Shown: positions 8,346 through 16,082 of the stretch, one piece after another
Position numbering within the stretch: position 1 is the first letter of the stretch
Layout: every line of letters begins with the position of its first letter
Source of the DNA: JBBCJM01 sp037190175
Lineage (GTDB): Bacteria; Pseudomonadota; Alphaproteobacteria; Rhodobacterales; Rhodobacteraceae
NCBI GenBank assembly: GCA_037190175.1
Contig: JBBCJM010000027.1
Coordinates: forward strand, 1 to 64,000
Length of the DNA: 64,000 nucleotides
Reading direction: 5' to 3'
Notes under the pieces: model-generated
Databases searched by the model: none
What the model saw: the letters and a program-made list of their open reading frames with translations, nothing else
Told to the model about the DNA's origin: nothing
Position numbers and translations under genes: made by a program

Positions 8346-9719
8346 CTATGGATCGCCCGGGAATGGCCCGTCCAGCCGGGGTTCGGCAGCCACTCCCGCC
8401 AGCCGGTCGAACAGGGCCGCGGCGCGCTGCGGCCCCAGTGCGGCGGCAAGTCGCAGGAATCGGGACCTGAGGGCAGCCCGGTCCAGCGGCCGCTCCGGGC
8501 AGCCCAGGAAGTCCTCGCGCGTGCCCTCGAAAACCCGCCCGTCCGCCAGCACCACCGCCATCCCGGCCCCCCAGCCGCCGCCCTCGCGCCGGGTCAGCTG
8601 GATCCGCTGCGCAAGATCGCGCACCTCGGCCCGCCGCCAGGTCTCGCCGGCAAACAGCGCCGGATCGTCGGGGTCGCCGAAGGCCGAGATCGCCAGCGCG
8701 AAGGGCACGGAATACTGCGCCAGCGAGATGTCGGCCGGCGCGGTGCCCGCGTGATGCGACAGCACCTTGTCGCCCACCGCCAGCCGGATCCGCGCGATCT
8801 GGCCGGGGCCGAACCCGTGCCGGTCCATCATCTCGCGCAGCAGCTCGATCGGCGCCTGGGCGGTGACATGCGCGGCATAGCGTTTCAGGCACAGCCGGCG
8901 GATCGCATGGGGCTCCTCGCCCAGCCCGCGGGTCAGCAGGTCCGGCTCCGCCCCGTCGCAGAAGGCGTCCAGCACCCCGAACCGGCCGTCCAGCGCGGTG
9001 TCGGGCGCCTCGTATCCCGCCCGCGCCAGCCGCGCGGCCAGCACCCCGCCTTCCGCCGCTCGGCCCAGATGCAGCCGCTTGACCATCCCGCCGTGGCCGG
9101 CGGCGGAAAAGGCCAGGAGGCCCCCGGCGAAGGAGGCGGCAAGCCCCATCGTCGCGACCATCTGACCTTCATCCGCCCCCATCAGCAGGGCGGCGGCGAC
9201 CCCGGCGCCCAGCGGGCCGGTGATCCCGGGGGCGTGGAAGCCGCGGCTCTCGAAGCGGTGGTGGCTGGCCAGGCCCAGGCGGAAGCTGACCTCGCAGCCG
9301 GCCACGATGGCGCGGATCAGGTCGCGGCCGCTGGCCCCCACCGCCTGCGCCACGGCCAGCGCGGGCAGGGCCACGGTGGCGCCGGGATGCACGCCGATGC
9401 CGGGCTTGCGCAGGCTGTCCAGTTCGAAGGCATGGCACCAGGCGCCCAGCACCAGCGCCGCCGCGGTGGGCTCCAGCCCCTCTGCCGGGAAGCCCGGGAA
9501 CCGGCAGGGGCCGCCGCCCGTGCCCACCGTTTCGGCCAGCAGCCGCGACCAGGGCAGGGCGCTGCCGAAGATCGCGCAGGCCACGGCGTCGATCAGGCAG
9601 GTCTCGGCGGCCGCCACCGTCCCGGCCGGCAGGTCGGCGAAATCCAGCGCGCAGGCATGGGCGGCCAGCCTGCGCGCCGCGGGCACCGCCCCGGCGGCCG
9701 GAGGCGGATGCGCCCTCAC
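8346..9719 (-). CDS. MmgE/PrpD family protein (first of three paralogues)
   Basis: This 457-residue protein has the MmgE/PrpD fold (2-methylcitrate dehydratase, cis-aconitate decarboxylase, iminodisuccinate epimerase relatives). Typical features are the N-terminal helical segment AAETCLIDAVACAIFG, HAFELDSL...GVHPGATVALPALA, and HGGMVKRLHLGRAAEGGVLAARLA in the middle. The start is a GTG at 9719 that overlaps the flavoprotein stop as GTGA; no ATG is better placed and the family N-terminus begins 15-20 residues later. Members act on branched di- or tricarboxylates as (de)hydratases, decarboxylases or epimerases. Which reaction applies is not visible. It is co-transcribed with the flavoprotein and the second paralogue. 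Confidence 0.88.
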   Translation of the reverse strand: MRAHPPPAAGAVPAARRLAAHACALDFADLPAGTVAAAETCLIDAVACAIFGSALPWSRLLAETVGTGGGPCRFPGFPAEGLEPTAAALVLGAWCHAFELDSLRKPGIGVHPGATVALPALAVAQAVGASGRDLIRAIVAGCEVSFRLGLASHHRFESRGFHAPGITGPLGAGVAAALLMGADEGQMVATMGLAASFAGGLLAFSAAGHGGMVKRLHLGRAAEGGVLAARLARAGYEAPDTALDGRFGVLDAFCDGAEPDLLTRGLGEEPHAIRRLCLKRYAAHVTAQAPIELLREMMDRHGFGPGQIARIRLAVGDKVLSHHAGTAPADISLAQYSVPFALAISAFGDPDDPALFAGETWRRAEVRDLAQRIQLTRREGGGWGAGMAVVLADGRVFEGTREDFLGCPERPLDRAALRSRFLRLAAALGPQRAAALFDRLAGVAAEPRLDGPFPGDP

Positions 9720-11233
9720 CCCGCCGGCGCCGGCTGGGCGGCGAAGGCGGCGGCCGCGCGGCCGGCGGCCCGGCCGAAGGTGGCCCCCGACATCAGCCCG
9801 GTGCCGCTGGCATAGTTGCCGTAGAACAGCCCGCCCACCATCTCGCCCGCGGCATAGAGCCCGGGGATCACCCCGCCCCAGGCGGATTCCACCGCCGCCT
9901 CGGTGGTGACCTTGACGCCCCCGAAGGTGAAGGTGACGCCGGTGGTCACGTGATAGGCGTGGAAGGGCGGCGTATCCAGCGGGTTGGCCCAGTTGGTCTT
10001 GTCGATCGCCAGCCCCTCGGTGCGCCTTCCGTCCAGCACGTTGGGATCGAAGGGAATGTCGGTGCGGCAGGCGGCGTTGAAGGCGCGCACGGTGGCCAGG
10101 AACCGCGCGGGGTCCACCCCCTCCAGCTTGCCGGCCAGGTCCTCCAGCGTGCCGGCCTCCACCTTCGCGGCAAAGCGGGTGCGGTATTCGCTGCGCAACA
10201 GGTGCGAGACCTTGGCGTCGAACACCTGCCAGGCGAACATCCCGGGCTGCTTCAGGATCTCGCCGCCGTAGCGGGCATAGGTGTGGCTGTGGAAATTGGC
10301 GCCCTCGTCCACATACCGCTCGCCGCGGGCGTTGACGATGATCCCGAAGGGATAGTTGTGCTTCTGGAACTGGTCGCCCACGCTCAGGTCGCCATAGGGC
10401 GGGGCGTTCACGTCCCAGGCCACCGAATGGCAGCCCGACCAGTTGCCGTGCGGCAGCGCGCCCGCCTCCAGCGCCATCTTCAGCCCCGCGCCCATGTTGA
10501 AACGGGTGCCGCGCACCCGCGCCGCGTCCCATCCCGGGCCCAGATAGCGCGCGCGCATCTCGGCGCTCGACTCGAAGCCGCCGCAGGCCAGCACCACCGC
10601 GCCCGCCCGGAACTCCACCCGCCGGCCGCGGTGCAGGGCGGTCACCCCCGCCACCCGGGCGCCGTCGCGGATCAGCCCGTCCACCGGGCAGCCGTAGAGG
10701 ATGGAGATCCCCGCCCGCCCGGCCGCGGCATAGAGCGCCGGCATCATCTCGGCCCCGCCGCCCGAGATGTGCAGCGCCAGCCCGCCCCAGAACTTGAACT
10801 TGCCGTCCACCTTGTAGGCCTGCCGGCCCAGGCCGGGATGCAGCTTCACCCCCTGCCGGGCCACCCATTTCGCGGTCTCGAAGCTGTTGTTGACCAGGAA
10901 CTCGCACAGATCCGGGTCGGTGCGGTATTCGGTCAGCTCGTACATGTCCTGCAGGAACTGCTCGCGGGTATAGGTGCCGTAGTCGACATCCATCCGCTCG
11001 GTCTCGGTCATCGCGGGGCAGATCTGCAGCAGGTCCTCGACCCCGTTGTAGGCAAAGCGGAAGGCCCCGCCGGTGAACCAGGAATTGCCGCCGCGCTCCT
11101 CCTCCGGCGCGGCCTCCAGCACCAGCACCCGGGCGCCGTTCTCGCGGGCCGAGAGCGCGGCGCACATCGCCGCGTTGCCGGCGCCCACCACGATCACGTC
11201 GGGGCGGTCCGTGTCGGGGGTCATGTCCATCAT
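9716..11233 (-). CDS. FAD-dependent dehydrogenase, tricarballylate dehydrogenase/fumarate reductase type (TcuA/CobZ-like)
   Basis: A 505-residue flavoprotein with a Rossmann FAD site VIVVGAGNAAMCAA (about 13-26) followed by EAAPEEERGGNS. The middle domain has the fumarate-reductase-type capping region, and the C-terminus has GLYAAGEMVGG and the GTGLMSGATFGRAAG flavin-binding end. The GNAA/RGGNS spelling resembles TcuA and the N-terminus of CobZ, which oxidise tricarballylate to cis-aconitate in the TcuA case. The ATG at 11233 overlaps the upstream MmgE/PrpD stop as ATGA, with AAGGA 6 bases before it. Flanking by two MmgE/PrpD genes supports a tricarboxylate-like substrate, but this is inference. 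No partner subunit (TcuB) is seen here. Confidence 0.85.
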   Translation of the reverse strand: MMDMTPDTDRPDVIVVGAGNAAMCAALSARENGARVLVLEAAPEEERGGNSWFTGGAFRFAYNGVEDLLQICPAMTETERMDVDYGTYTREQFLQDMYELTEYRTDPDLCEFLVNNSFETAKWVARQGVKLHPGLGRQAYKVDGKFKFWGGLALHISGGGAEMMPALYAAAGRAGISILYGCPVDGLIRDGARVAGVTALHRGRRVEFRAGAVVLACGGFESSAEMRARYLGPGWDAARVRGTRFNMGAGLKMALEAGALPHGNWSGCHSVAWDVNAPPYGDLSVGDQFQKHNYPFGIIVNARGERYVDEGANFHSHTYARYGGEILKQPGMFAWQVFDAKVSHLLRSEYRTRFAAKVEAGTLEDLAGKLEGVDPARFLATVRAFNAACRTDIPFDPNVLDGRRTEGLAIDKTNWANPLDTPPFHAYHVTTGVTFTFGGVKVTTEAAVESAWGGVIPGLYAAGEMVGGLFYGNYASGTGLMSGATFGRAAGRAAAAFAAQPAPAG

Positions 11234-12636
11234 GCCGGTTCCTTGTCCTTCGCGTCTTCGGAGGGCGTGCGGGTGCGCGCGAGGATGCCGCGGGTGAGGT
11301 GGCGCACGTCCGCCGCGGCGTCGATGCGCAGAAGCTCGGCCATCAGCCATTCGGCCCCCTCCCGCCCCAGCGCGCCCCCGGCGCAATCGAGGAACTTCGC
11401 CTCCAGCGCGCCCGGGGGCAGAGGATGCGCCCGGTCGCGCCCCAGCGGGCGGTCGATGTGCTGGCGCAGCACCCGGCCCGAGGTCAGCACCACCTCCACA
11501 TCCGCATAGAAATGCTCGTCGGTCTCCATCACCGCCTGCGGATCGGCCTCGGACCGGATGTGGGCCATGATCGCCCGCGTCTCGGGGTCCTGCACCGCGG
11601 CGTCGCTGAAATGCTCGATGCTGACCACGCCGTGCCGCAGCGCGCGGGCCAGCGCGTATTGCACGCTGAACTTGCCCTCCAGCCCCGACCGGGGATCGGG
11701 CCGGTTGGTGTGGCGGAACCGGCGCGGATGGGTGAAGGAGCGCACGGCGGCCACGGTGTCGGGGGTGAGCCCATGGGCCTCGCGCAGGGCGAGCAGGGCG
11801 TCGACCGCCGGATGGGTGCTGGCGCAGCAGGGGTGCCGCTTCACCCCGATGCCGGGGTCGACCAGATCGCAGGGCGCCATCCATTCGTCGAGGATCCGCT
11901 CCGGCGCCACGTTCGCCACCCCGTCATAGACGGCGAAGAAACCCTGCGGATGCTCCAGCGCCGCCGCGCTGCCGCCCATCCCCTCGCGCGCCAGCAGCGC
12001 GGCCAGCAGGCCGTTGCGCGCGGTCTGGCCCACGTGGAAGGGCTTGATCGGGGTGCCGAAGTTGGCCTTGATCCCCGAGGCCATCGAGGCTGCGGTGGCC
12101 AGCGCCATGGCGATCCGCGGCGCGTCGAGCCCCAGCAGCCGGGCGCAGGCCGCGGCCGCGCCGAAGGTGCCGAGCGTGGCGGTCGGGTGCCAGCCGATGT
12201 CGTAGTGGTGGAAGTTGACCGCGCGGCCGAGCTTGGTCTCCACCTCCACCCCCACGACATAGGCGGCCAGCATCTGCTCCCCGCCCGCCCCCTGCGCCTC
12301 GGCGCAGGCCCAGAGCGCGGGCAGCACGGGGACCGAGGGGTGGCCGCCCATGGTGTTGGAGCAGTCGTCGAGGTCGAGCGCGTGCGAGGCCACCCCGTTC
12401 AGCAGCGCCGCGTTCAGCGGGTCGGCGGTCTGCCTGGTGCCGAAGACCAGCGCCGGGCCGGGGGCGATGGCGCCGGCCAGCGCCCGCGCGGTCATCCGGG
12501 CGCTGTCGGTGGCCGCGCCGGCCAGCGTCACCCCGGCGGTGTCCAGCACCGCCTCGCGCGCGGTGCGGACCGCCTCGTCGGGGCATTGCGCCAGGTCGAA
12601 CGCAAAGACCTTTTCGGAAAGCCGTTCCAGCAGCAT
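11230..12636 (-). CDS. MmgE/PrpD family protein (second of three paralogues)
   Basis: 468 residues. The MmgE/PrpD landmarks are AREAVLDTAGVTLAG, NGVASHALDLDDCSNTMGGHPSVPVLPALWA (the family's conserved DD/H region), HPTATLGTFGAAAACARLLGL and IKPFHVGQTARNGLLAALLA. The start was placed at the ATG at 12636 (GAGG 7 bases upstream) because the frame continues upstream only as low-complexity, noncoding-looking sequence. It heads a three-gene leftward operon divergent from gntR. A GntR-type operator lies at 12705-12716, about 70 bases upstream. The exact reaction is unknown. Confidence 0.88.
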   Translation of the reverse strand: MLLERLSEKVFAFDLAQCPDEAVRTAREAVLDTAGVTLAGAATDSARMTARALAGAIAPGPALVFGTRQTADPLNAALLNGVASHALDLDDCSNTMGGHPSVPVLPALWACAEAQGAGGEQMLAAYVVGVEVETKLGRAVNFHHYDIGWHPTATLGTFGAAAACARLLGLDAPRIAMALATAASMASGIKANFGTPIKPFHVGQTARNGLLAALLAREGMGGSAAALEHPQGFFAVYDGVANVAPERILDEWMAPCDLVDPGIGVKRHPCCASTHPAVDALLALREAHGLTPDTVAAVRSFTHPRRFRHTNRPDPRSGLEGKFSVQYALARALRHGVVSIEHFSDAAVQDPETRAIMAHIRSEADPQAVMETDEHFYADVEVVLTSGRVLRQHIDRPLGRDRAHPLPPGALEAKFLDCAGGALGREGAEWLMAELLRIDAAADVRHLTRGILARTRTPSEDAKDKEPA

Positions 12637-12851
12637 TCTGACGCCTCGTATGGGTGGGGCGAGCGGCGGAAATGGCGCGGCGTTGCGCCTTCTTGCCGTG
12701 CCGAAGTGTTGACAGTTATTTTCCGGCTTGTCTAGCCCCGTGGGTCGCACTAGCCTCCCGGATGCCATACTCGCTATATTTTGGGTAGAAATCCCCGAAA
12801 CTATGCCGTAGGCCGGCACAGGAGAGGCACCTTGGGAAAAAGTGTCAACAC
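12637..12851. promoter_or_regulatory. divergent promoter region between mmgE/prpD operon and gntR
   Basis: A 215-base, relatively A/T-rich spacer. It separates a leftward MmgE/PrpD operon from the rightward gntR-lyase operon. It carries two palindromic operator candidates, one mid-spacer and one touching the gntR start codon. The mid-spacer site includes a perfect TTGACA (12709-12714) that could serve as a -35 for gntR, although the matching -10 (TCTAGC at 12731-12736) is poor. I see no gene in it. Confidence 0.6.
12705..12716. promoter_or_regulatory. predicted GntR operator in the mmgE/gntR divergent spacer
   Basis: AGTGTTGACAGT matches the AGTGT-NN-ACACT dyad in 10 of 12 positions, centre excluded from symmetry. 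It contains TTGACA, so bound protein would cover a possible -35 box. It shares an exact 12-mer (opposite strand) with the site at 8257-8268. Confidence 0.55.
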
Positions 12852-12852
12852 A
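12841..12852. promoter_or_regulatory. predicted GntR autoregulatory operator at the gntR start codon
   Basis: AGTGTCAACACA fits the same dyad with one mismatch in the right arm. Its last base is the A of the gntR ATG, so it also covers the ribosome-binding region, which is otherwise poor (nearest GGGA about 14 bases upstream). Binding there would block expression of gntR and the two downstream genes, consistent with negative autoregulation. Confidence 0.55.
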
Positions 12853-13574
12853 TGAGAGCCAGGAAATCCGAATCGGAAGCCGGCGGCCTTCTTGCCGACA
12901 AGTGTCTGGAACATATCCGGTCGCTGATCGCCTCGGGGCAGCTCGGCGAGGGCGAGCGCGTCAACGAGGCCGAGATCGCCCAGCGGCTGGGCGTCAGCCG
13001 CGGCCCGGTGCGCGAGGCGATCCGCCGCCTCTCGGCCTCGGGCCTGCTGGTGCCCGAGACGAATTTCGGCACCCGCGTGGCCCAGCTGGAGACCCATTCG
13101 GTGATCTCGCTCTTCGAGGTGCGCGAGTCGCTCGAATCGATGTGCGCGGGGCTGGCGGCCGACCGCATGACGCTGCGCGAGCGGCGCAAGCTGGCCCGCA
13201 TCCTCGACGAGCACGAAAGCACGATGAGCGAGCGCAACGCCGACGCCTATCCCTCGGGCCCCGACGACTGGGACTTCCACCTCGCGATCCTGACCGGGGC
13301 GCGCAACGAATTCGCCTGGCGCATCTGCGGGCAGGAGTTCCGCGACCTCTTCTCGCTCCTGCGCGCCCGCCACGGCCGCAACGCCGCCCGCGGCCGCCGC
13401 GCGCTGGTCGAGCACCGCTGGATCGCCGAGGCGGTGATCGCCGGCAACGCCGATCTCGCGGCGCTGCTGATGCGCCAGCACATCCGCAGTTCGCGCAGCA
13501 ACCTGCTGGCCACGATGAAGGCTTCCGACAACGGCGGCGGCGACATGAAAGGCGAAGGCGATGACCTGGCTTGA
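12852..13574 (+). CDS. GntR-family transcriptional regulator (FadR/FCD type)
   Basis: A 240-residue cytoplasmic regulator. The winged helix-turn-helix lies at about residues 14-75, with NEAEIAQRLGVSRGPVREAI as its core. The C-terminal all-helical FCD domain has candidate metal/ligand residues in DDWDFH, VEHRW and MRQHIRSS, which is the usual Asp/His/His/His set. These proteins sense carboxylates or sugar acids. It overlaps the downstream lyase gene by 14 bases. Palindromes at its own start and in both neighbouring promoters point to control of all three operons. The effector is probably a pathway acid, which the sequence does not reveal. Confidence 0.93.
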   Translation: MRARKSESEAGGLLADKCLEHIRSLIASGQLGEGERVNEAEIAQRLGVSRGPVREAIRRLSASGLLVPETNFGTRVAQLETHSVISLFEVRESLESMCAGLAADRMTLRERRKLARILDEHESTMSERNADAYPSGPDDWDFHLAILTGARNEFAWRICGQEFRDLFSLLRARHGRNAARGRRALVEHRWIAEAVIAGNADLAALLMRQHIRSSRSNLLATMKASDNGGGDMKGEGDDLA

Positions 13575-14457
13575 GTCGGGCGGCACGGGCTCGGATCTGA
13601 CCGCCACGTTGCGGGACCTGCTGGCCCAGGGCTCCACCACGCCCTTCGTGGGCGCCTATGACGGGATGTCGGCGCTGCTGGCGAAACAGGCGGGGTTCAG
13701 GGGGCTCTACCTCTCGGGCGCCGCGCTCTCGGCCTCCAAGGCGCTGCCCGACCTGGGGCTCCTGACGCTGGAGGACGTCTGGCGCACCGCGCGCGAGATC
13801 GTGCGGGCGACCGACCTGCCGCTGATCGTCGATTGCGACACCGGCTTCGGCGAGGCGCTGAACGTCATGCGCGCGGTGCGGGAGCTCGAGCAGGTGGGCG
13901 TCGCCTGCGTGCAGATCGAGGACCAGCAGTTCCCCAAGAAATGCGGCCACCTGAACGACAAGCTGCTGGCCTCGCCCGAGGACATGTGCCGCAAGGTCGC
14001 CGCCGCGCGCAAAGCCAGCGACCGGATGGTGATCTGCGCCCGCACCGACGCGATGTCGGTCTCGGTGGACGAGGCCATCGCCCGCGCGCAACGCTATGTC
14101 GAGGCCGGGGCCGACCTGGTCTTCGTCGAGGCGCTGACCTCGGTCGAGGAGATCCGCCGGGTGCGCGCCGAGTTGCGCGCGCCGCTTCTGGCCAACATGA
14201 CCGAGTTCGGTCGCACCCCCTCGATCCCGCTGTCGGACTGGCGCGACTATGGCTACGAGGCGGTGATCTATCCGGTCTCGGCCTTCCGCATCGCCTCGCA
14301 GGCGATCGGGCAGTTCTACCGCAGCCTCGAGATGGCGGGACATGTGGACGACATGCTGCCGCGGATGATGACGCGGGCCGAGCTTTACGAGGTCATCGGC
14401 TATTTCGACTACGAGGCGCTGGACCAGCGGATCGTCAGGACGGTTCTGAACGTCTAG
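13561..14457 (+). CDS. isocitrate lyase/PEP mutase superfamily protein, methylisocitrate-lyase-like
   Basis: A 298-residue (beta/alpha)8 enzyme of the ICL/PEPM superfamily. The Mg-binding DCDTGFG is at 91-97. The catalytic loop KKCGH is at 126-130 (Cys128), which is the PrpB/2,3-dimethylmalate-lyase form rather than the PEP mutase form. CARTDA and the EALTS segment follow. The family cleaves 2-hydroxy branched acids by retro-aldol to pyruvate or glyoxylate plus a dicarboxylate. It overlaps gntR by 14 bases and is followed 15 bases later by an MmgE/PrpD gene, as in prpB/prpD loci. However no 2-methylcitrate synthase (PrpC) is present, so the pathway is probably not the standard propionate one. 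Confidence 0.9.
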   Translation: MTWLESGGTGSDLTATLRDLLAQGSTTPFVGAYDGMSALLAKQAGFRGLYLSGAALSASKALPDLGLLTLEDVWRTAREIVRATDLPLIVDCDTGFGEALNVMRAVRELEQVGVACVQIEDQQFPKKCGHLNDKLLASPEDMCRKVAAARKASDRMVICARTDAMSVSVDEAIARAQRYVEAGADLVFVEALTSVEEIRRVRAELRAPLLANMTEFGRTPSIPLSDWRDYGYEAVIYPVSAFRIASQAIGQFYRSLEMAGHVDDMLPRMMTRAELYEVIGYFDYEALDQRIVRTVLNV

Positions 14458-14472
14458 CCCCGGGAAAGACCA

Positions 14473-15885
14473 ATGGACGACCACGCCGACACCGCCAATC
14501 CGCACACCGCCCGCATGGCCGAATTCGTGGCCGGCCTGACCTTTCAGGCGATCCCGGCCGAGGTGCTGGAGCGGATCAAGCTTTTGATCCTCGATGGCCT
14601 GGGCTGCGGCCTCTACGGCGCCGACCTGCCCTGGACCCGCATCCTGCGCGAGACGCTGGCGACGGTGGACGACGGCCGGCATTCGGGCCTCTGGGGCAGC
14701 CGCGAGCGGCTGTCGCCGCCGCACGCGGTGCTGGTGAACGGCACCCAGATCCAGGGGTTCGAACTGGACGACGTGCACCGGCAGGGCGTGCTGCACGTGG
14801 CGGCCGTGACCCTGCCGCCGATCCTTGCCGTGGCCGACCAGCGCCCCCTGTCGGGGCGCGACTTCCTGACCGCCGCGGTCGCGGGGTTCGAGATCGGCCC
14901 GCGGGTGGGCATCTGCATGGGGCAGGAACATATCGGCCAGGGCTGGCATTCCGGGGCCACGGTGGGGGTGTTCTCGGCCGCCGCCGGCGCGGCCCGGGCG
15001 CTGGGGCTCGATGCGGAGCAGACCGCCCATGCCCTGGGCATCGCCGGCACCCAGTCCGCGGGGCTGATGGCGGCGCAATACGGCGCGATGGTCAAGCGGA
15101 TGCACGCCGGCCGCGCGGCGCAGAGCGGCTATTACGGCGCGCTGCTGGCCGCCCGCGGCTTCACCGGCATCCGCAACGTGTTCGAGGCGCCCTATGGCGG
15201 CTTCTGCACCACCTTCTCGCGCTCGCAGGACAGGTTCGACCTGGAGGAGCTGAGCGCCGGCCTGGGCGAGCGGTTCGAGACCTTGCGGATCTCGCTGAAG
15301 TTCTATTCCTGCGTCGGCAGCAACCACACCACGCTGGACGCCATCCGCGCGATCCAGGCGCGGCATCCCTTCGGGCCGGACGACGTGGAGCGGATCGTGG
15401 TGCACGGCTCGCAGGTCACCGTGGATCACGTGGGCTGGCCCTACCGGCCCGAGGGGCTGACCTCGGCGCAGTTGAACCTGCCGTTCTGCGTGGCGACGCT
15501 GCTGCTGGAGGGCGACGTCTTCGTGCAGAACTTCGGCCCCGATAGCATCGCCGACCCCGCCCGCATCGCCCTGTCGCGGCGGGTGGAGGTGGTGGAGGAC
15601 CCGACCATCACCGCGCAGGGCTCGAAATTCCGCCACAAGGTGCGGGTCGAGGTGCGGCTGAAGGACGGCTTCCGCGACGAGGAAACCCGCGCCGCGCCCC
15701 TGGGCAGCGAACAGTCCTTCGCCCCGGCCGAGGACATCGTGGCCAAGTTCCGCAAGCTGAGCCTCGGCTGCCTGGACGAAACCGCGCAGGACCGCATCGT
15801 GGACATGGTGCTGAACCTGGAGACGCTGCCAGACCTCGGCGCGCTTTCCCGGGCGCTGACGCCGGAGCCCGGCACGGGGGCCTGA
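14473..15885 (+). CDS. MmgE/PrpD family protein (third of three paralogues)
   Basis: 470 residues. Typical motifs are IKLLILDGLGCGLYG near the N-terminus, NGTQIQGFELDDVHRQGVLHVAA (DD and H of the conserved site), WHSGATVGVFSAAAGAARALGL and YGAMVKRMHAGRAAQSG. In these segments it reads closer to the paralogue at 8346-9719 than to the one at 11230-12636. It is the last gene of the gntR operon and is followed by a hairpin terminator. As with the others, it is a (de)hydratase, decarboxylase or epimerase candidate for a branched polycarboxylate. Confidence 0.88.
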   Translation: MDDHADTANPHTARMAEFVAGLTFQAIPAEVLERIKLLILDGLGCGLYGADLPWTRILRETLATVDDGRHSGLWGSRERLSPPHAVLVNGTQIQGFELDDVHRQGVLHVAAVTLPPILAVADQRPLSGRDFLTAAVAGFEIGPRVGICMGQEHIGQGWHSGATVGVFSAAAGAARALGLDAEQTAHALGIAGTQSAGLMAAQYGAMVKRMHAGRAAQSGYYGALLAARGFTGIRNVFEAPYGGFCTTFSRSQDRFDLEELSAGLGERFETLRISLKFYSCVGSNHTTLDAIRAIQARHPFGPDDVERIVVHGSQVTVDHVGWPYRPEGLTSAQLNLPFCVATLLLEGDVFVQNFGPDSIADPARIALSRRVEVVEDPTITAQGSKFRHKVRVEVRLKDGFRDEETRAAPLGSEQSFAPAEDIVAKFRKLSLGCLDETAQDRIVDMVLNLETLPDLGALSRALTPEPGTGA

Positions 15886-15957
15886 CCTCGGCCCGACCAG
15901 GCGAGCCGAAATCGCAAAGAATACGGCGACATTCGGAACCGGAACCGGCGCGCAAGG

Positions 15958-15991
15958 GGCCCCGGGCGTTGCGGGGCCGCAAGCTTTCTTT
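15958..15991 (+). terminator. predicted intrinsic terminator of the gntR-lyase-mmgE operon
   Basis: A 7-bp perfect stem, GGCCCCG (15958-15964) and CGGGGCC (15972-15978), with a 7-base loop. It is followed by a T-rich tail (GCAAGCTTTCTTT). It lies about 70 bases after the MmgE/PrpD stop and before the kynureninase gene, so it separates the two units. Confidence 0.5.
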
Positions 15992-16082
15992 GTAGCATCA
16001 TCGGCAACGACATTCCTGCCGCAGACCCCGGCCCTGCAGCGCGGCGCGGAGCAATGCAGCACCGGCATCAGGATCGCGACCC

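Noticed and set aside
12637..12819. Upstream extension of the second MmgE/PrpD gene to a start at 12819
   Set aside because: The extra 61 residues resemble no family member and would cover the divergent promoter and operator. The ATG at 12636 has a ribosome-binding site.
13561..15885. Standard methylcitrate cycle (propionate) assignment for the lyase and MmgE/PrpD genes
   Set aside because: There is no PrpC citrate-synthase-type gene, three MmgE/PrpD copies are present, and the regulator is GntR/FCD-type in a different setting. A standard prp operon is not supported.
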